This document shows positions 9,595-20,574 of a stretch of 64,000 nucleotides of DNA, piece by piece. The DNA is from Daedaleopsis sinensis. Its lineage: Eukaryota; Basidiomycota; Agaricomycetes; Polyporales; Polyporaceae. The notes beneath the pieces are model-generated. The model was not told where the DNA came from, searched no databases, and was given only the letters and a program-made list of their open reading frames with translations. A program made the position numbers and the translations under genes. How positions within the stretch are numbered: the first letter of the stretch is position 1; the number at the start of each line of letters is the position of its first letter. Location: assembly GCA_033807695.1 (NCBI GenBank), contig CM066310.1, positions 2,728,001 through 2,792,000 of the forward strand, in the 5' to 3' direction.

Positions 9595-10850
9595 CTAGAG
9601 TTTCTCGATAAGCCCGCGCAGCATCTTCGAGTTGGCCGAGGCGGCGGATTCTTTGTCCAGTGCCTTGCTCTTCTTCTCGAGGACGGCGATTGTCTGCTCC
9701 ACGTCGACGGAGAGCGCGTCGAGCGCGCCCGCGGCGCGCGTGGCTTCCGCAGATGGCAGACAGTCAGCGTCGAGGTCACAGCAGCAGCGACGGTGGGAAG
9801 GCTCGGGCGGCGGCGGGGAGATGATAGTTACCGCAGCGGTCGAGATCGTCGTCCAGGCCGCGCCAGAGCTCCTGCCGCAGACCGTATGCGCGCTCGAGCT
9901 CCTCCAGGGTGTGTGCGATGTTTCGCTGTGCGAGAGTCGGGATCGCGTTCGGGAGATGTACGGGGATCGGTCAGGAGGAGGGAGCGCGCACCTGCGACGC
10001 GGCGTGCGCGGTCCGGAGCTCGTCCTCGTCCCCGAGCGCGACGCGCTCCACCTTCTTGCACACCTCGTCGAAGGTGAGCAGGCCTGCGCCGAACTCGAGG
10101 TCCACTGCATGTCGCGCAACCATAAGTAAGCGCGTCGAAAGGGTGCATATATGCGCGCGCGCGCGTACCTTTGTCCTCCAGGCCGGCATGGGTGGCTTTG
10201 ATGTCGTTGTATGCGGGCAGGAGGGTGTCCTTCAGGTACTGCTTGAGACTGGCACCCTGCGCGGCCATGGGGCCCTTGAGGCCCTCCACGAGCGAGAGCA
10301 GCTCCTCCTCCTCGTCCGCTTCCGACGCACTGCCGATGTGTATCAGCCCCCGCTGCGATACCACGCGCATATATGCGCCCAAACGCCACCCACCTGTCCT
10401 GGAACATGGCCACCAGTGTCGACTCCTCGTCCCAGTCGTCCATGTCGACATCCCCGTCGAGCCCCTGTCTGCGCGAGGCGCCAGAGCGTGCGTGTGCGTG
10501 CTCGTGCGCCCGGGAGTCGGGCGGCCCGTAGGCCTCGCGGGAGTCGTCGAACCCGCGCTCGAGCGCACGCTCGTCCTCGTCGGGCTCCTCGCGGATGGTC
10601 GAGAGCTCGCTGCGGGAGGCCAGAAAGCGGTTCGTGTTGGTCGAGTGCAGCCGCGACCGGGGGCCGGGGCTCCGTGGAGGATTGTTGCGGGCGAGGAAGG
10701 GGGCATGTGTGGCTGCGGACGCGGACTGTTGGGTGAGGGCGTGACGCGGACGGGCGAAGGGGGCGGGCACTCACTGAAGCGGACTGCCTTGTGTGTCCTG
10801 GGCGCACGGGGCGACGCGCGTTGGAGGAGCGGGGTCGAGTGTTTGGCCAT
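9595..10850 (-). CDS. Acidic coiled-coil protein, function unknown
   Basis: Six exons, 10850-10775, 10712-10394, 10329-10169, 10104-9992, 9925-9832 and 9743-9595, agree in phase and give 303 residues. The N-terminal third is basic and Ser/Pro-rich (disordered), followed by an acidic patch (TIREEPDEDE, DVDMDDWDEES). The rest is helical and coiled-coil-like (ASEADEEEELLSLVEGLKGP; NIAHTLEELERAYGLRQELW; a Lys/Glu-rich C-terminus ending LRGLIEKL). A kinetochore or other structural coiled-coil subunit would fit, but nothing identifies it. It is divergent from the G-gamma gene, with 322 bp between the start codons. Confidence 0.72.
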
Positions 10851-11172
10851 CGGCGTCGAGGGCGGCGTCGAGGGCGGGGGCGGGGACGATGGCGGGAGAA
10901 GAAGAAGCGGTTATCAGAGGACGCCATCAATCAGAGCACGCTTGTACGTGATGTAGGCGCCCGGGGAGGCCTGTCTTTGCTGAGCTCGTTCGAGCCGCCG
11001 CCGCCGTTTCCCTCGCCCGTCCAGAGGTCTTCCCTCCTCCTCCTCCCTTCCCCGTCTTCTTCTGCGAGTCCGGCTACTCCCCCGTTCTCGTCTCCAGAGC
11101 CGCCCCCGCCGCCGTCCTCGCACACCCACTCCCCTGCAGGCCCTTCGCAGTCTCCTTTGCGTAGACATCAAC
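10851..11172. promoter_or_regulatory. Shared bidirectional promoter region
   Basis: This 322-bp segment separates the start codons of the coiled-coil gene (minus) and the G-gamma gene (plus). It is GC-rich with long CT tracts before the plus-strand start, typical of fungal promoters. I see no clear TATA box. Co-regulation is possible but unproven. Confidence 0.45.
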
Positions 11173-11997
11173 ATGAGCAGCCGCGTGCCAAAGCAGTCCA
11201 TGTCCGAGCTCAAGCTCCGCAGGCTCTCAGAACACAACCAGAGACTAAGGGAGGACCTCGCCCGGCCACGGATCCGCGTCAGCGAGGCAAGCAAGAGGTC
11301 AGCGTCCCGTGTCTTCCTTGCCCTGACCGTTGCTGACATTCGTCACAGCCTGATCAACTTCTGCAAGTCCACACCAGATCACCTCGTGAGTGCCCATTCC
11401 GCATGCGTGAAAACGAAACCGGCCGCGCTTCGTCTGTGGCAGGAAGAGCGGGAGGAGGAGCATGTTGCGAGACGGGTTTGGATTTGGAACAGCTGGCAAC
11501 GGCAGCCGACCCTGCGCGTGCTGGCTTCCGACTTCATGCCCTCGCTAAGCTGCTCCATGCTTCCGCCATCGACAGAGGCTATTGAAAGCACCCCATGCCG
11601 TTGGTGTAGAAAGAGGCAGGTCGCCAATGGTATATGAACGTCGAGTGCTGCGCGTTCCACGGCCCCTCGCTACCTCGGCGCTTCTGGTTACACATCCTAC
11701 CTCTTGCAATGTTGAGGAGCCTCTGAAGCTGGGGCAGGTAGTATCGCACTTGATGTTCTGAGAATTATCCGCCCCAGCTTCCCGGTCACGGATACGCATT
11801 CAGAGCACAGCCGTAACCCGTTCGCAGCCATCCTCGACATCATCATCACCACCATCATCATTCCCCTCATCGTTGAACGTCGAATCACCCACTCACCCCG
11901 AATTTGACCACAGATCCCATCGGTCTGGGGCCCCGTCAACAAGGCAGACGACCCATTCGCGATGCCGAACCAGGGCTGCCAGTGCGTGGTCATGTAG
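11173..11997 (+). CDS. Heterotrimeric G-protein gamma subunit
   Basis: Exons 11173-11297, 11349-11385 and 11914-11997 join in phase to 81 residues. The sequence has the gamma-subunit helix ([20 protein letters not shown]), then [13 protein letters not shown], the conserved PSVWGPV block and a C-terminal CaaX box CVVM preceded by another Cys (GCQCVVM). Farnesylation of the CaaX Cys, and palmitoylation of the preceding Cys, is the known way fungal gamma subunits (Ste18 type) reach the plasma membrane with G-beta. In basidiomycetes this module acts in pheromone and growth signalling. The second intron is long for this genome (528 nt) and has no convincing coding content. Confidence 0.93.
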
Positions 11998-12921
11998 GAG
12001 TCGGACGACCACGCGCCTCCCATCCACGCCACCAGCGGGCAGCGCGGCGCACGTCACGGTCACGGAGGGCGGCGGGCGTGTGCGGCAGTAGACGGTCGGC
12101 GTGGAGTGAATGGGGTTCGCATCCACGCCCGTACTCGTATGTCCCGCCATGGCACGTTCTCCCGCAACCCGAAGCCCGCGCCCGTTCCTCTCTTCTCCTC
12201 TCCCCTCCTCCCACCCCCCTCGGGCCACCGATCCTCTACAAGTACAGTAAATGTTATTGCCCTATCTCGCGTACACCCCGCCGCTCGTTCCCGCATGCCC
12301 CCGCATTCTTGCATTCTGCCCCTACACACGCGATAAACCATTCGCATTCGCACTCGCAACACGTCACATAGTATATACCTTGCACTTACCCGCACCCGCA
12401 CCCGCACGCGGCGCCCGTATCTCGTTCCTCTCCTCTCTCGCTACTCGCTGCTGGTCCCCAGCCCAGCCCAGGTGTTGCACGCAGCACCTTCGATCCGACC
12501 TGAAGTAATCCAGTGTTCGGAAAATGCGTCTTGAAGTTGAAGCTTGCTTATGGATTCTGATTCTGATTGATTCTCCGCTGCCGTGGTCCGCGATCTCTCG
12601 AGCTCTCGTCTTGCCTTACCGTACCTGCCCCGTACCTGCCCCTGCCCCTTCCACTTCTTGGTTCCGCCGCCCGCCGCCCGGACCTCGCCTGTGTCCTTTA
12701 GGTTATCTCATCTACCGTACGTAGCCGTAGCTGCCCCGCGCACAGAACCATATGCATATCGAGCTCTCTTGCTTTGCTCTCTCTCGAAGCTTTCTCTCGC
12801 ACCGAGACCAATACGTGTGGGATTGAAATCAAACCGACGAAATAGCACGCATACACAGCAAATACAGCAAATACAGCAGCAGAGCACACGATGTGAACGT
12901 CCCGTCTGCTACGTATACGAA
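11998..12921. other. Intergenic region, no gene recognised
   Basis: About 920 bp between the G-gamma and F-box genes (convergent 3' ends). It is GC-rich at first, then has Pro-codon-like CCCGCACCCG runs and AATACAGC repeats near 12855-12880. Plus-strand open frames here continue antisense into the F-box gene and look like composition artefacts. Confidence 0.5.
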
Positions 12922-15010
12922 TCAATTCCAACCTCCGAGCATCCCCTCCGCCTCCAACATCTCCCGCCCCGCGTCCTCGCCCATCTCCCTCAGCACGACC
13001 GTCTGAGTCCTCGTCGCCCCGTGTCGCTCTCGCTGCCCCTCGCCAAACTCGCGGACGAGCTCAGCCTCACGCGCACGGTCCCCTCGTGCCCCGCGCACGA
13101 CCGCCCAGCAGAACAGCCACGCGGGCCCGCCCTGCACGCGCACGCGCACGGCGACGCGCCGGAGGGAGGGGACAGCGGCGGCGAGCGCGGCGGCACGCGC
13201 GGGCGCGCCCGCGCAGAGCGTGCGGACGACGCTGCGCGTGTACCCGCGGGACGCGCGGAAGTGCGAGAGCGTGTGGTGCAGGAGGACGTGGGTGAGCGCG
13301 AGCGGGGCGAGGGCGCGCTGCAGTTCGTCCTGCGGCCGGGGAGGTCATGTGCGGATAAGTACGTTGAGCGGGGTTGCACAGGCACGAAAGAGAGGAGAAG
13401 AGAGGAGCGGAGGGGGTGGCACTGGCACTCACCGCGAGGATGGTCGCGACCTTGACGTAGTCCGGCAGCCCGTCGCCCTCCATGGTCAGCACGAGCCGCC
13501 GGAGGGACGCGGTCGCCGCCCCGGGCTGCAGCCCCCCAAAACGCGGCGGGAGCGGCTGGTACCTGTAGTGCACCTGCGTGACGCGGATCTCGAGACAAGC
13601 CGGGCGTGCGTCTGCGAGGATCGTCGGGAGCATGTCCTCTGCGGGCTCCCCGGCGGCGTAGGACACGGACACGCGGGGGACGGAGAACGGGAGCGCGAGC
13701 GTGTAGAGCGCACATGCTGTCTCTGCTGCGACGGAAGCGAGCGCGGGCCAGACCCGACTCGGAGCTACAGTTGACGGTGCGCATGCATCTTCCGAAAATT
13801 GGGGCGTGCAGAGGAAGGCACGGTCGTCCTGGCCTTGGGCGTAGACTTGCAGTTGCGTTGAAGCCTGTGCACTGTTATCTGCGAGGGCGTGCCACTGACA
13901 CTGCGAGTGTTCGCGCAGCCGGTCCTCGTCCTGCCGCGACGAGTGCGTGTGGCAGAGGTGAAAGTTGCGTGTGCCGCGCAGCGCAAGATGGGTCAGTGCC
14001 GGGAATGTGCGCACGAGCGCGTGCACGACCTCGTCCGATGCCGGGAACTCTATGCCGAGCCTGCGGACATGCGGGAACGTCACCTCTGCGGGGACCGTCC
14101 ACTGGCACACCGGGATATCGAGCTCGGTGAGGGTGGCTGCTAGACGCGAAAGGGCGGTGAGCGCGTCCGGGATCTCGACCCACCTGCCTGGGCGCAGCAC
14201 CAGCTTCTGGAGAGGTAGATGGGCGAGCTTGAAGTCGCTGCTCCATTGCGCGCGCGATGACATCGGCATCCGCAGATCTTGCAGGGTTGGCAGAGCAGAA
14301 ACGGCCCGCTGGAGCAGGGCAATCGGTGCATCCTCAAACCATCTCTCCACATGCAGACGTCTGATGCTGCAGCAATGGTGCAGGATGTGCAGAAAGGCTT
14401 CAAGGGCGTTGTTGCGGGATGCGCGGAGGAGCCGTTCCTCGACTACGGGGTGGTTGTCCGGAAAGGCGAATACTGCCGATGGGTCGGTCTCTTGAATATC
14501 GAAGTAGCTTGCCTTTGTAAGCGGGGCACTGTATTCTTCGAGGCTGAAGCATAGCTCCTTGATGAGTGGTGCGCGAGAGCTTGATGGCCGGTCGAGGCGC
14601 AGGAAGGAGAGAAAGGAGAGGATGTGTTCAGCTGTCTTGAGCGGCATTCGCGTGTGTGCGCACAGCAAAAGAAGCCCGACGTCGTAGAACTGGTGGCATG
14701 TCTTCATGAGGGCTGATAGATCGGCAGGGGGTAGAAAGGACATGATGTAGTCTTGGACATCGAAGTTGATCGTGGTTAGCGTCGGGAATGTGGACGTTCG
14801 AGCGAACTCCTCTTCCACATCCTGCGCAGAGACATGTAGATGTAGTACAGAAGTGCTGCAGTGATAACTCACCATCTCAATATCTCTATCCGCCATGGCA
14901 CTCTGATTTTTGGATTGTCGCTCTTCCCAAACCGTCAACGTGGCTGCAATGTCAGTAGCAAAGGATGCCGGGGTCAGACCTCTAGCAGACGACGAGGTTC
15001 CGTACTGCAT
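12922..15010 (-). CDS. F-box/LRR-type protein
   Basis: Exons 15010-14873, 14821-13433 and 13329-12922 agree in phase and give 644 residues. Near residues 53-90 there is a degenerate F-box (INFDVQDYIMSFLPPADLSA, then LMKTCHQFYDVG). Irregular leucine-rich repeats follow (LPTLQDLRMPMSS, LPLQKLVLRPGRW, FPALTHLALRG). F-box proteins of this Agaricomycete type are predicted adaptors of SCF ubiquitin ligases; the target is unknown. Intron 1 (51 nt) is a multiple of three and can be read through. The ATG at 15010 is the first in frame. The C-terminal exon is Arg/Ala-rich and very GC-rich but keeps the frame. Confidence 0.82.
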
Positions 15011-15413
15011 AGCGTATGGTCTAAGCAATGACGACGCGGTTTTCTGAGGACGTAAATGGAGGAGGCAAGGCTTAGGGGAAGGTGGTGGTTGTGGGCAAGG
15101 CTTAGGCGCTTCTCAGCTGAACGCGTCGCGACGCGCCAGTAATTGTGACGTAAGCAAACAACGTGACCGCGTGCTCCCTGCCCGGCGAGTCTCTCTCTCG
15201 TGCATTCGGAAGTTGGAACTGCATCTTGTACAGTAGATCTAATAGACACGGTGATCCATTCATTACGCGTTAACCACGGTACGGAAAGTGTCGCATTCTC
15301 TCCCCTTCTGATAACGCTACCACTGCCGGAAGCGTCGCCGCTTTCTCCCTATGAACCTTACAATAGCAGAGACCACGGCCCTACTATATGTCCATGCCAA
15401 AGAAGGGATACTC
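15011..15413. other. Intergenic region, promoter side of the F-box gene
   Basis: About 400 bp between the 3' end of the deaminase gene and the F-box start, both on the minus strand. A near-duplicate GGCAAGGCTTAGG phrase occurs at 15065 and 15096. Nothing else is recognised. Confidence 0.4.
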
Positions 15414-17619
15414 TTAGAAGCTTACGGCCCCTTCAGACTCGCGAGCCGGGCGATCGTCGGCGACGCTCTGCTCCAGAATATACTGAACAAACTTCGCCCA
15501 ATGTCTTTCCAACATGCCCAACGCCCGTTTCTTCTCCTGGTCGTTCAAACTGGAGAACTAAATATTGAGAGGCGATCAGTCAACAACATACTACATCAGC
15601 GGAGGCGGAGGCGGAATGTCCTCTTACCCGGATGCTATCCCAGACAAACTCGCGCAGGGTGCCTAGTCCGTTCACCTCGCTTGCGACAAACACCTGAACG
15701 GAGATGTTCAGTACATCGCGCTGAGGCTGATCACGGAGCCTGAGTGACGATACAGACCTGGAAGAAGTCGAAGGTGAGTCCCATGTTCCCGAAAGCGGAC
15801 GGATCGTCCGAACACAGCGCTACAGGTACGCCATGGTTCATGATCGCGGCAAGTGGATGCATAGGCATAGAGCCTGTGAGGCGCTGTGGGAGGCGGGAGT
15901 GAGTAGGTGCTGTAGCCATAGTCGTACGCTGAGGAAAAGGAAATACCAGAATCTCGTTCCTGTGATGAGGTTAGTGGCTGCACGCGGAGTAGAAAGATCA
16001 CACGCACGATATCGGACACATCTCAAGACAGATACCCCTTTCCCGGCATATATCCATGAGATGCGGGTGCTTGTATATCGAGAACCTACGACGCAGCGTT
16101 TTCAGTTGTGAGGCCATGCACGACTTATTAAACATACCCGTGTCCGATGCGTTTCGTCCCTAGCAGGATAGCGTCGTACAGATTCACATCCGCGTTCGTG
16201 CCATCGCCCAACGTCTCGCCAGCATGGAAAATGAACGGTACATGCACGCCGAGCTCTTCCTGCCTCTTCACGAACTTCTGAAACGGCTCAAGGAAGGCTG
16301 TCAGCGGCTTCAGCGAGTCCTCGTGCCCAACCAGGTCGAATCCCGCGATGACGTGTGGGAACTCTTGTTTGAGTGCGAGGCAGTCTTCGAGATACCACTC
16401 GAGCTCTTCACTGGAGACGTTGCGCAAGGTCGAATAGATGATCTTCGCGCCCACAAATTCGTCCGCACGGCCCTGTGCGGTGAGCAACGCCCTCACTTCG
16501 TTCTGAATGCGGTCGAAGGTCTCCACCCACACGCGGTGCGGGACGTTCTCTTCGCCATCTTCGCCGACTAAGTGCCTAGTTAATGTGTCTGTCAGGATCA
16601 TGGCAGCGCGAATGGGGAGAGACATGTACTTGAAGTAGAAGAGGACGCGCGGCTCCACGTACGAGATGCCGTCCTCGACGGAGGACAGCAGGAACTCGCG
16701 CACATATACCTTCCAGGTGGGCAGGAAATGGATGAGGCCCTGACATTGCAGTTGAGCGCCTGAACTTTAGCACGAGAGACTCGCGGGCCCTACATGGGCA
16801 GCAAAGAAAGTACTTGAGAATTTCTCCCAGATCTGCGGCGTGATTCCTGTCAGTGACAACATTATCTTTACTAGACAGTGTGTGCTTCACCTTGGTGGTC
16901 GTATTGTGGGTACCATAAGCCTCGGAGGGATTGATCATAAGACTACCGATGACCCATCGGTCGAAGCCGTGGGGGCCACCCAACTCGACGTTGAAGCTGT
17001 TGCGCGCGTTCTGAAGAGAAACCCACGACCCAGGGACGTACTGCGAGTCGGAGATGCTTGCCGTCTCCGTCCATTCGTGTTTCGGAAGGCCACGGAATTC
17101 GGGGAGCAAGGTCTTGAGGCCGTCTGCGGTCAAAGGGCCTGTAGTGCGTACATGCATAGCCGGTTGCTGCAGGGCGAGCTGGAGCAGAACATCCGGGCGC
17201 ACGGTGGCATCTAGGTGAGCATGCAGAAGGCCGCCTTTGGGCATCTTGCAGTTGTTCGAACTCAGCGGTGGACGTCTCTCAAAAACTCGTGCGGCGGACC
17301 TTGCTCAAGATCTTAAAGATCTGGGTATCCACGATGGTTTCGCGAGCTTCGGTGCACGCTCAGGGACAGAGTAGGAAATCGTAGCCAGGAACGTACCAGT
17401 CAAGAACTCCATGCCCGGAAACATCTGTTGAGGTCCACTCTTATGCTCTGCTTGCAGAGTCTTTCCCCACACATTCGTCGCTTCATGCGTTCGTATACTC
17501 CGAAGGACCTGGTCGGCATTGCGCTCATCTGAAGAGAGGTTCGTGGCCTCTGCATGATCGCGTCGAAGAGCTCGATCGCGTAGAATGAGCTCTTGACGTC
17601 GACTGATATAGCTCTCCAT
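15414..17619 (-). CDS. ADGF/CECR1-type adenosine deaminase
   Basis: Ten phase-consistent exons give 563 residues: 17619-17397, 17346-17300, 17244-16891, 16832-16794, 16739-16138, 16085-16008, 15959-15947, 15883-15758, 15693-15628 and 15557-15414. Metal and substrate motifs are present in order: PKGGLLHAHLDA (HxH zinc ligands), FIFHAGET, RIGHG, and the SDDP block (VPVALCSDDPSAFGNMG). The family converts adenosine to inosine. Animal ADGFs are secreted, but no clear signal peptide is seen at this N-terminus (MESYISRRQELILRDRALRR), so a cytosolic form is likelier. Exon 7 is only 13 nt yet encodes part of the conserved PISNEILRLT segment. Confidence 0.93.
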
Positions 17620-18390
17620 GTCAATAACGATCTAGTCAGACACCACCGTAGTCACCGCCGTGAGGAGACGGTCGCGCAGATTTGAATCTTGATCACACCA
17701 GATAATCCTTGAGCCCGTCGGTCTTGGTGTGAGAAGAGACAGAGCAGGTAGAGCTATGCGTCTTAGGAAGAGCGGCAGGACAGGGATAGTTTACGCCGAC
17801 ATGGAGACATGATAGTCATCGTCAAAAACCTTCAAAGACATCGTCGCGGTCGCTCGTGATGAGCGCTAGCATGTAAGCGCTCGTACGAACGCGTCGTTTA
17901 CGAGCGTTTATGTTTACGAGCTGCGCGTGAACTCAGCCGACGACCGCCACCACCACGGATGGCCTCCTCCTCAGACGATAACTCGGTATGTTTCCCCATC
18001 GTTTCGCGTGTATCGGGAACATTCGAATATATGTATCAAGGAATCGCGTACTTGAGCCAACAGAAACCTTAGTCCAGCCACACAGTTACATCATCTTCCA
18101 CTGGCAGTCTATGGCACAAGCTCATTCCCGGAGGTCTCCCAAAGGTTTATAGCTTCATGCGGTAGATCTTAACTACTGGTGGCATGCAGGAGGTCAGTAG
18201 TACACGCCGCTACACGGCTAGGGAGTTGCTGCGGCAGCTCACCGGCACCGCCGAGAGAGACGCTCTGAGTCCTAGTCACGGTTCCATAACTTAACTTCCA
18301 TTTACTTTAAGTACCAACAGTTGACTGAATCGCTCCGGACTCCTCCTCCTCCTCTCTCTCACTTACCACCATTGACTGTGACCAGCAAGT
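17620..18390. other. Divergent intergenic region
   Basis: Upstream of both the deaminase (minus) and the UBL gene (plus). An ATG at 17959 (MASSSDDNS) runs into a GTATGT donor at 17986. It could be a first exon of the UBL gene joined by a roughly 0.4-0.6 kb intron, but I cannot show this. Confidence 0.35.
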
Positions 18391-20102
18391 ATGAATCCAA
18401 AAACCTGCCGGACGACCGAAAAGGAGATAAAGGTCATCGCTGTGCAGTGGAAGTCGCGTGCTGCTGGATTTGTGAGCAGCATCGAAGGCTCTACCGTTGA
18501 GGTTAGTAGTAGCTCTGTCCGAGAAAGTGTCTTTGTTGCAGCTGACGCGTCGTATCCGTATCTCAGAGCATGGCACAGAAAGCGTGTTCTCATTTCCGGC
18601 TTGGACCAGTCGATAAAGAGTACACGTTGATGACAGAGGTCGAGGGAGTCGCACTGGAGCTCACGAACGACTTACTCCAACACCTCAAGAGCGGGACCGT
18701 CGTCAGATTGCAAGAGGCCTCTGACGAGGATTGTTACTCTCACAATGATCGAGCAGCAGCTGTTCCATCCTTTTCCTCCGCAGTCGACCTGAACGCTCCA
18801 GCTCTCGCGTCAGGATCGTTGCCAGTGGACAACAGGTGCTTTTTGATCATGATGGTACATTGATGCACTCACTAATCATCATGGTTTCTATGGAATGTGG
18901 AACAGTCCTCAGCCGAGCCAATATGAGGGCAATGGTCAGAGGAACCACAAGGCTCTTCAATTTGTCAAGTCTACTCCAGCAAATGAGGATTTCCGCATTT
19001 TTGTTACAAAGTACGCCGTTTACACGAGTCCTCAGAGTTCACTACCATATACATTGCTATTTACTTCAGCAGCCGAGAGAAAACATGGATGGTGAAGGCA
19101 GAATCATCAGATACCATCGGAGACATCAAGCAGAAACTTCAGGATAAGACGGGCTTGCCCTTTGCCCGGCAAAGCTTGAGTTATGGTGGGGAACAACTGG
19201 AAGATGGTCGGACGCTCTCGGCCTACAACATCCAGAACAAGGCCAGAATCCAACTTGGCGGCGAGTTTGGCACTGTCATCAGGGGCGGCGGATGGCCTCG
19301 TACAAGGGGCGGAGGGGTGCGTGGAAGCCGGGGTCCGAGGCGTGGAAGGGGCAAGCCTGTCATCTACCTTTTCCCGCGCACACATCTCCCTCATGCGACA
19401 GTCACCGTGACCCTCACACCCGACTGGTCGTTCTCCCATGTCTATCCCATCGTCGACGCAAAGGTTCTTGACGACGGGAAGCAGGCCGTCACTTGGTCGG
19501 TGTCCGCCGACGAGGACGGCACACTCGTAGAGAAGGAGACGATGCGCGAACTGTCCTACCTCTTCTGGGAGGCGCATCCCAACCCCGCCGCCGCCGCCGC
19601 CCCTCCCCCCAGCCTGCCGTCGGCTCCCCTTCTCGCCACTGAGCGTAACGGCTTCCCTACGCACGCTTCAGACTCGGATTCGTCGTCTCTGGAGCCCGAC
19701 ACCCCCACAGCAGTCATGCTGCCCTTCACGGCCCTCCTGCCATACCTCGACCGCGTCCTCAGGACGCTCTCGCTCCACACGTCCGCGCGGAACGACTTCA
19801 TCACATACTGGCTACCCGCACTCTCCCAGGCGCCCTTCGTCGCGCTGCGTTTCCTCCCGCAGGCTGCATTTGCGCGCGACGTCGGCTTGCGCGTCGAGCC
19901 GACGCCTGATGTCGTGACGCGCGTGTTCATGCTCTTCAGGGCGGTGCCCGCAGAAGATGCTGAGACTGAGACGTGGGCGGCGGCGCGCGCACGGGGGGAA
20001 GCGGACGAGGTGGACTGGGTGCGTGTGGTCGGCGTCGGACCGGACGCTTTCAGGCCCGCCCTGTTCCGCGTCCTCGAATGGGGCGGCATGGAGGTCTTGT
20101 GA
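18391..20102 (+). CDS. Ubiquitin-like-domain protein with C-terminal KPVIYLF domain
   Basis: Exons 18391-18501, 18567-18835, 18906-19010 and 19070-20102 agree in phase. The first exon is less certain; starting at the ATG at 18570 gives 467 residues. After a linker, a ubiquitin-like fold runs from FRIFVTNSREKTWMV through SDTIGDIKQKLQDKTGLP to LEDGRTLSAYNIQ, near residues 117-185 of the short form. There is no C-terminal diglycine processing site. The C-terminal half begins KPVIYLFPRTHLPHATVTVT and has WSFSHVYP and LSYLFWEAH blocks, seen in many basidiomycete proteins of unknown role. It is probably an integral UBL adaptor rather than a conjugated modifier. Confidence 0.82.
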
Positions 20103-20574
20103 ACCTACTTGCAGTAGCTCCACCTTGACTCTAGCTCTAACACACTTTGTTCCTCAGGCTGCTCGACTTACTCTTTCATTTCGTATGACGTCTCATATGT
20201 TCCCGTTTACTGTTGTTCGTGTCCTTTGCTACTTGCGTCCGAGAGTCCTCGAGTATAAACCCATAATCCAGATCTGCATATCGCTCATGTATACAGATCT
20301 AGAACGATGGTCATTGCCATGCATCCCACACCCGTATGTCTCGCAAGTCCCGTACCTCAACTTTCCATGTTGCGAATCACATACACTCACAGCGGGGGAT
20401 GGGCCGTCGGCGTCGGCGGATGAGCTAGCCGCGTCTAGCGATAATCGCCAGCGCTCAGCTCATTAACCATCGTGGCTGTGGAAAGCAACCAGGACCCCGA
20501 TGGATACATGCATTTACAAGTTACATCTATAGATTGCATTCCGGTGCGCAATAGACCAAGCAAAGCAAAGACTA
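20103..20574. other. Convergent 3' intergenic region
   Basis: About 470 bp between the UBL and amine oxidase stop codons. It must contain both 3' UTRs. No repeat or RNA gene is recognised. Confidence 0.45.

Noticed and set aside
9595..10770. Long minus-strand frames read straight through
   Set aside because: They cross several phase-consistent introns of the coiled-coil gene; the spliced model explains them better.
12583..13455. 290-codon plus-strand open frame
   Set aside because: Arg/Pro/Ala-rich translation antisense to the GC-rich 3' end of the F-box gene; no splice or domain support.
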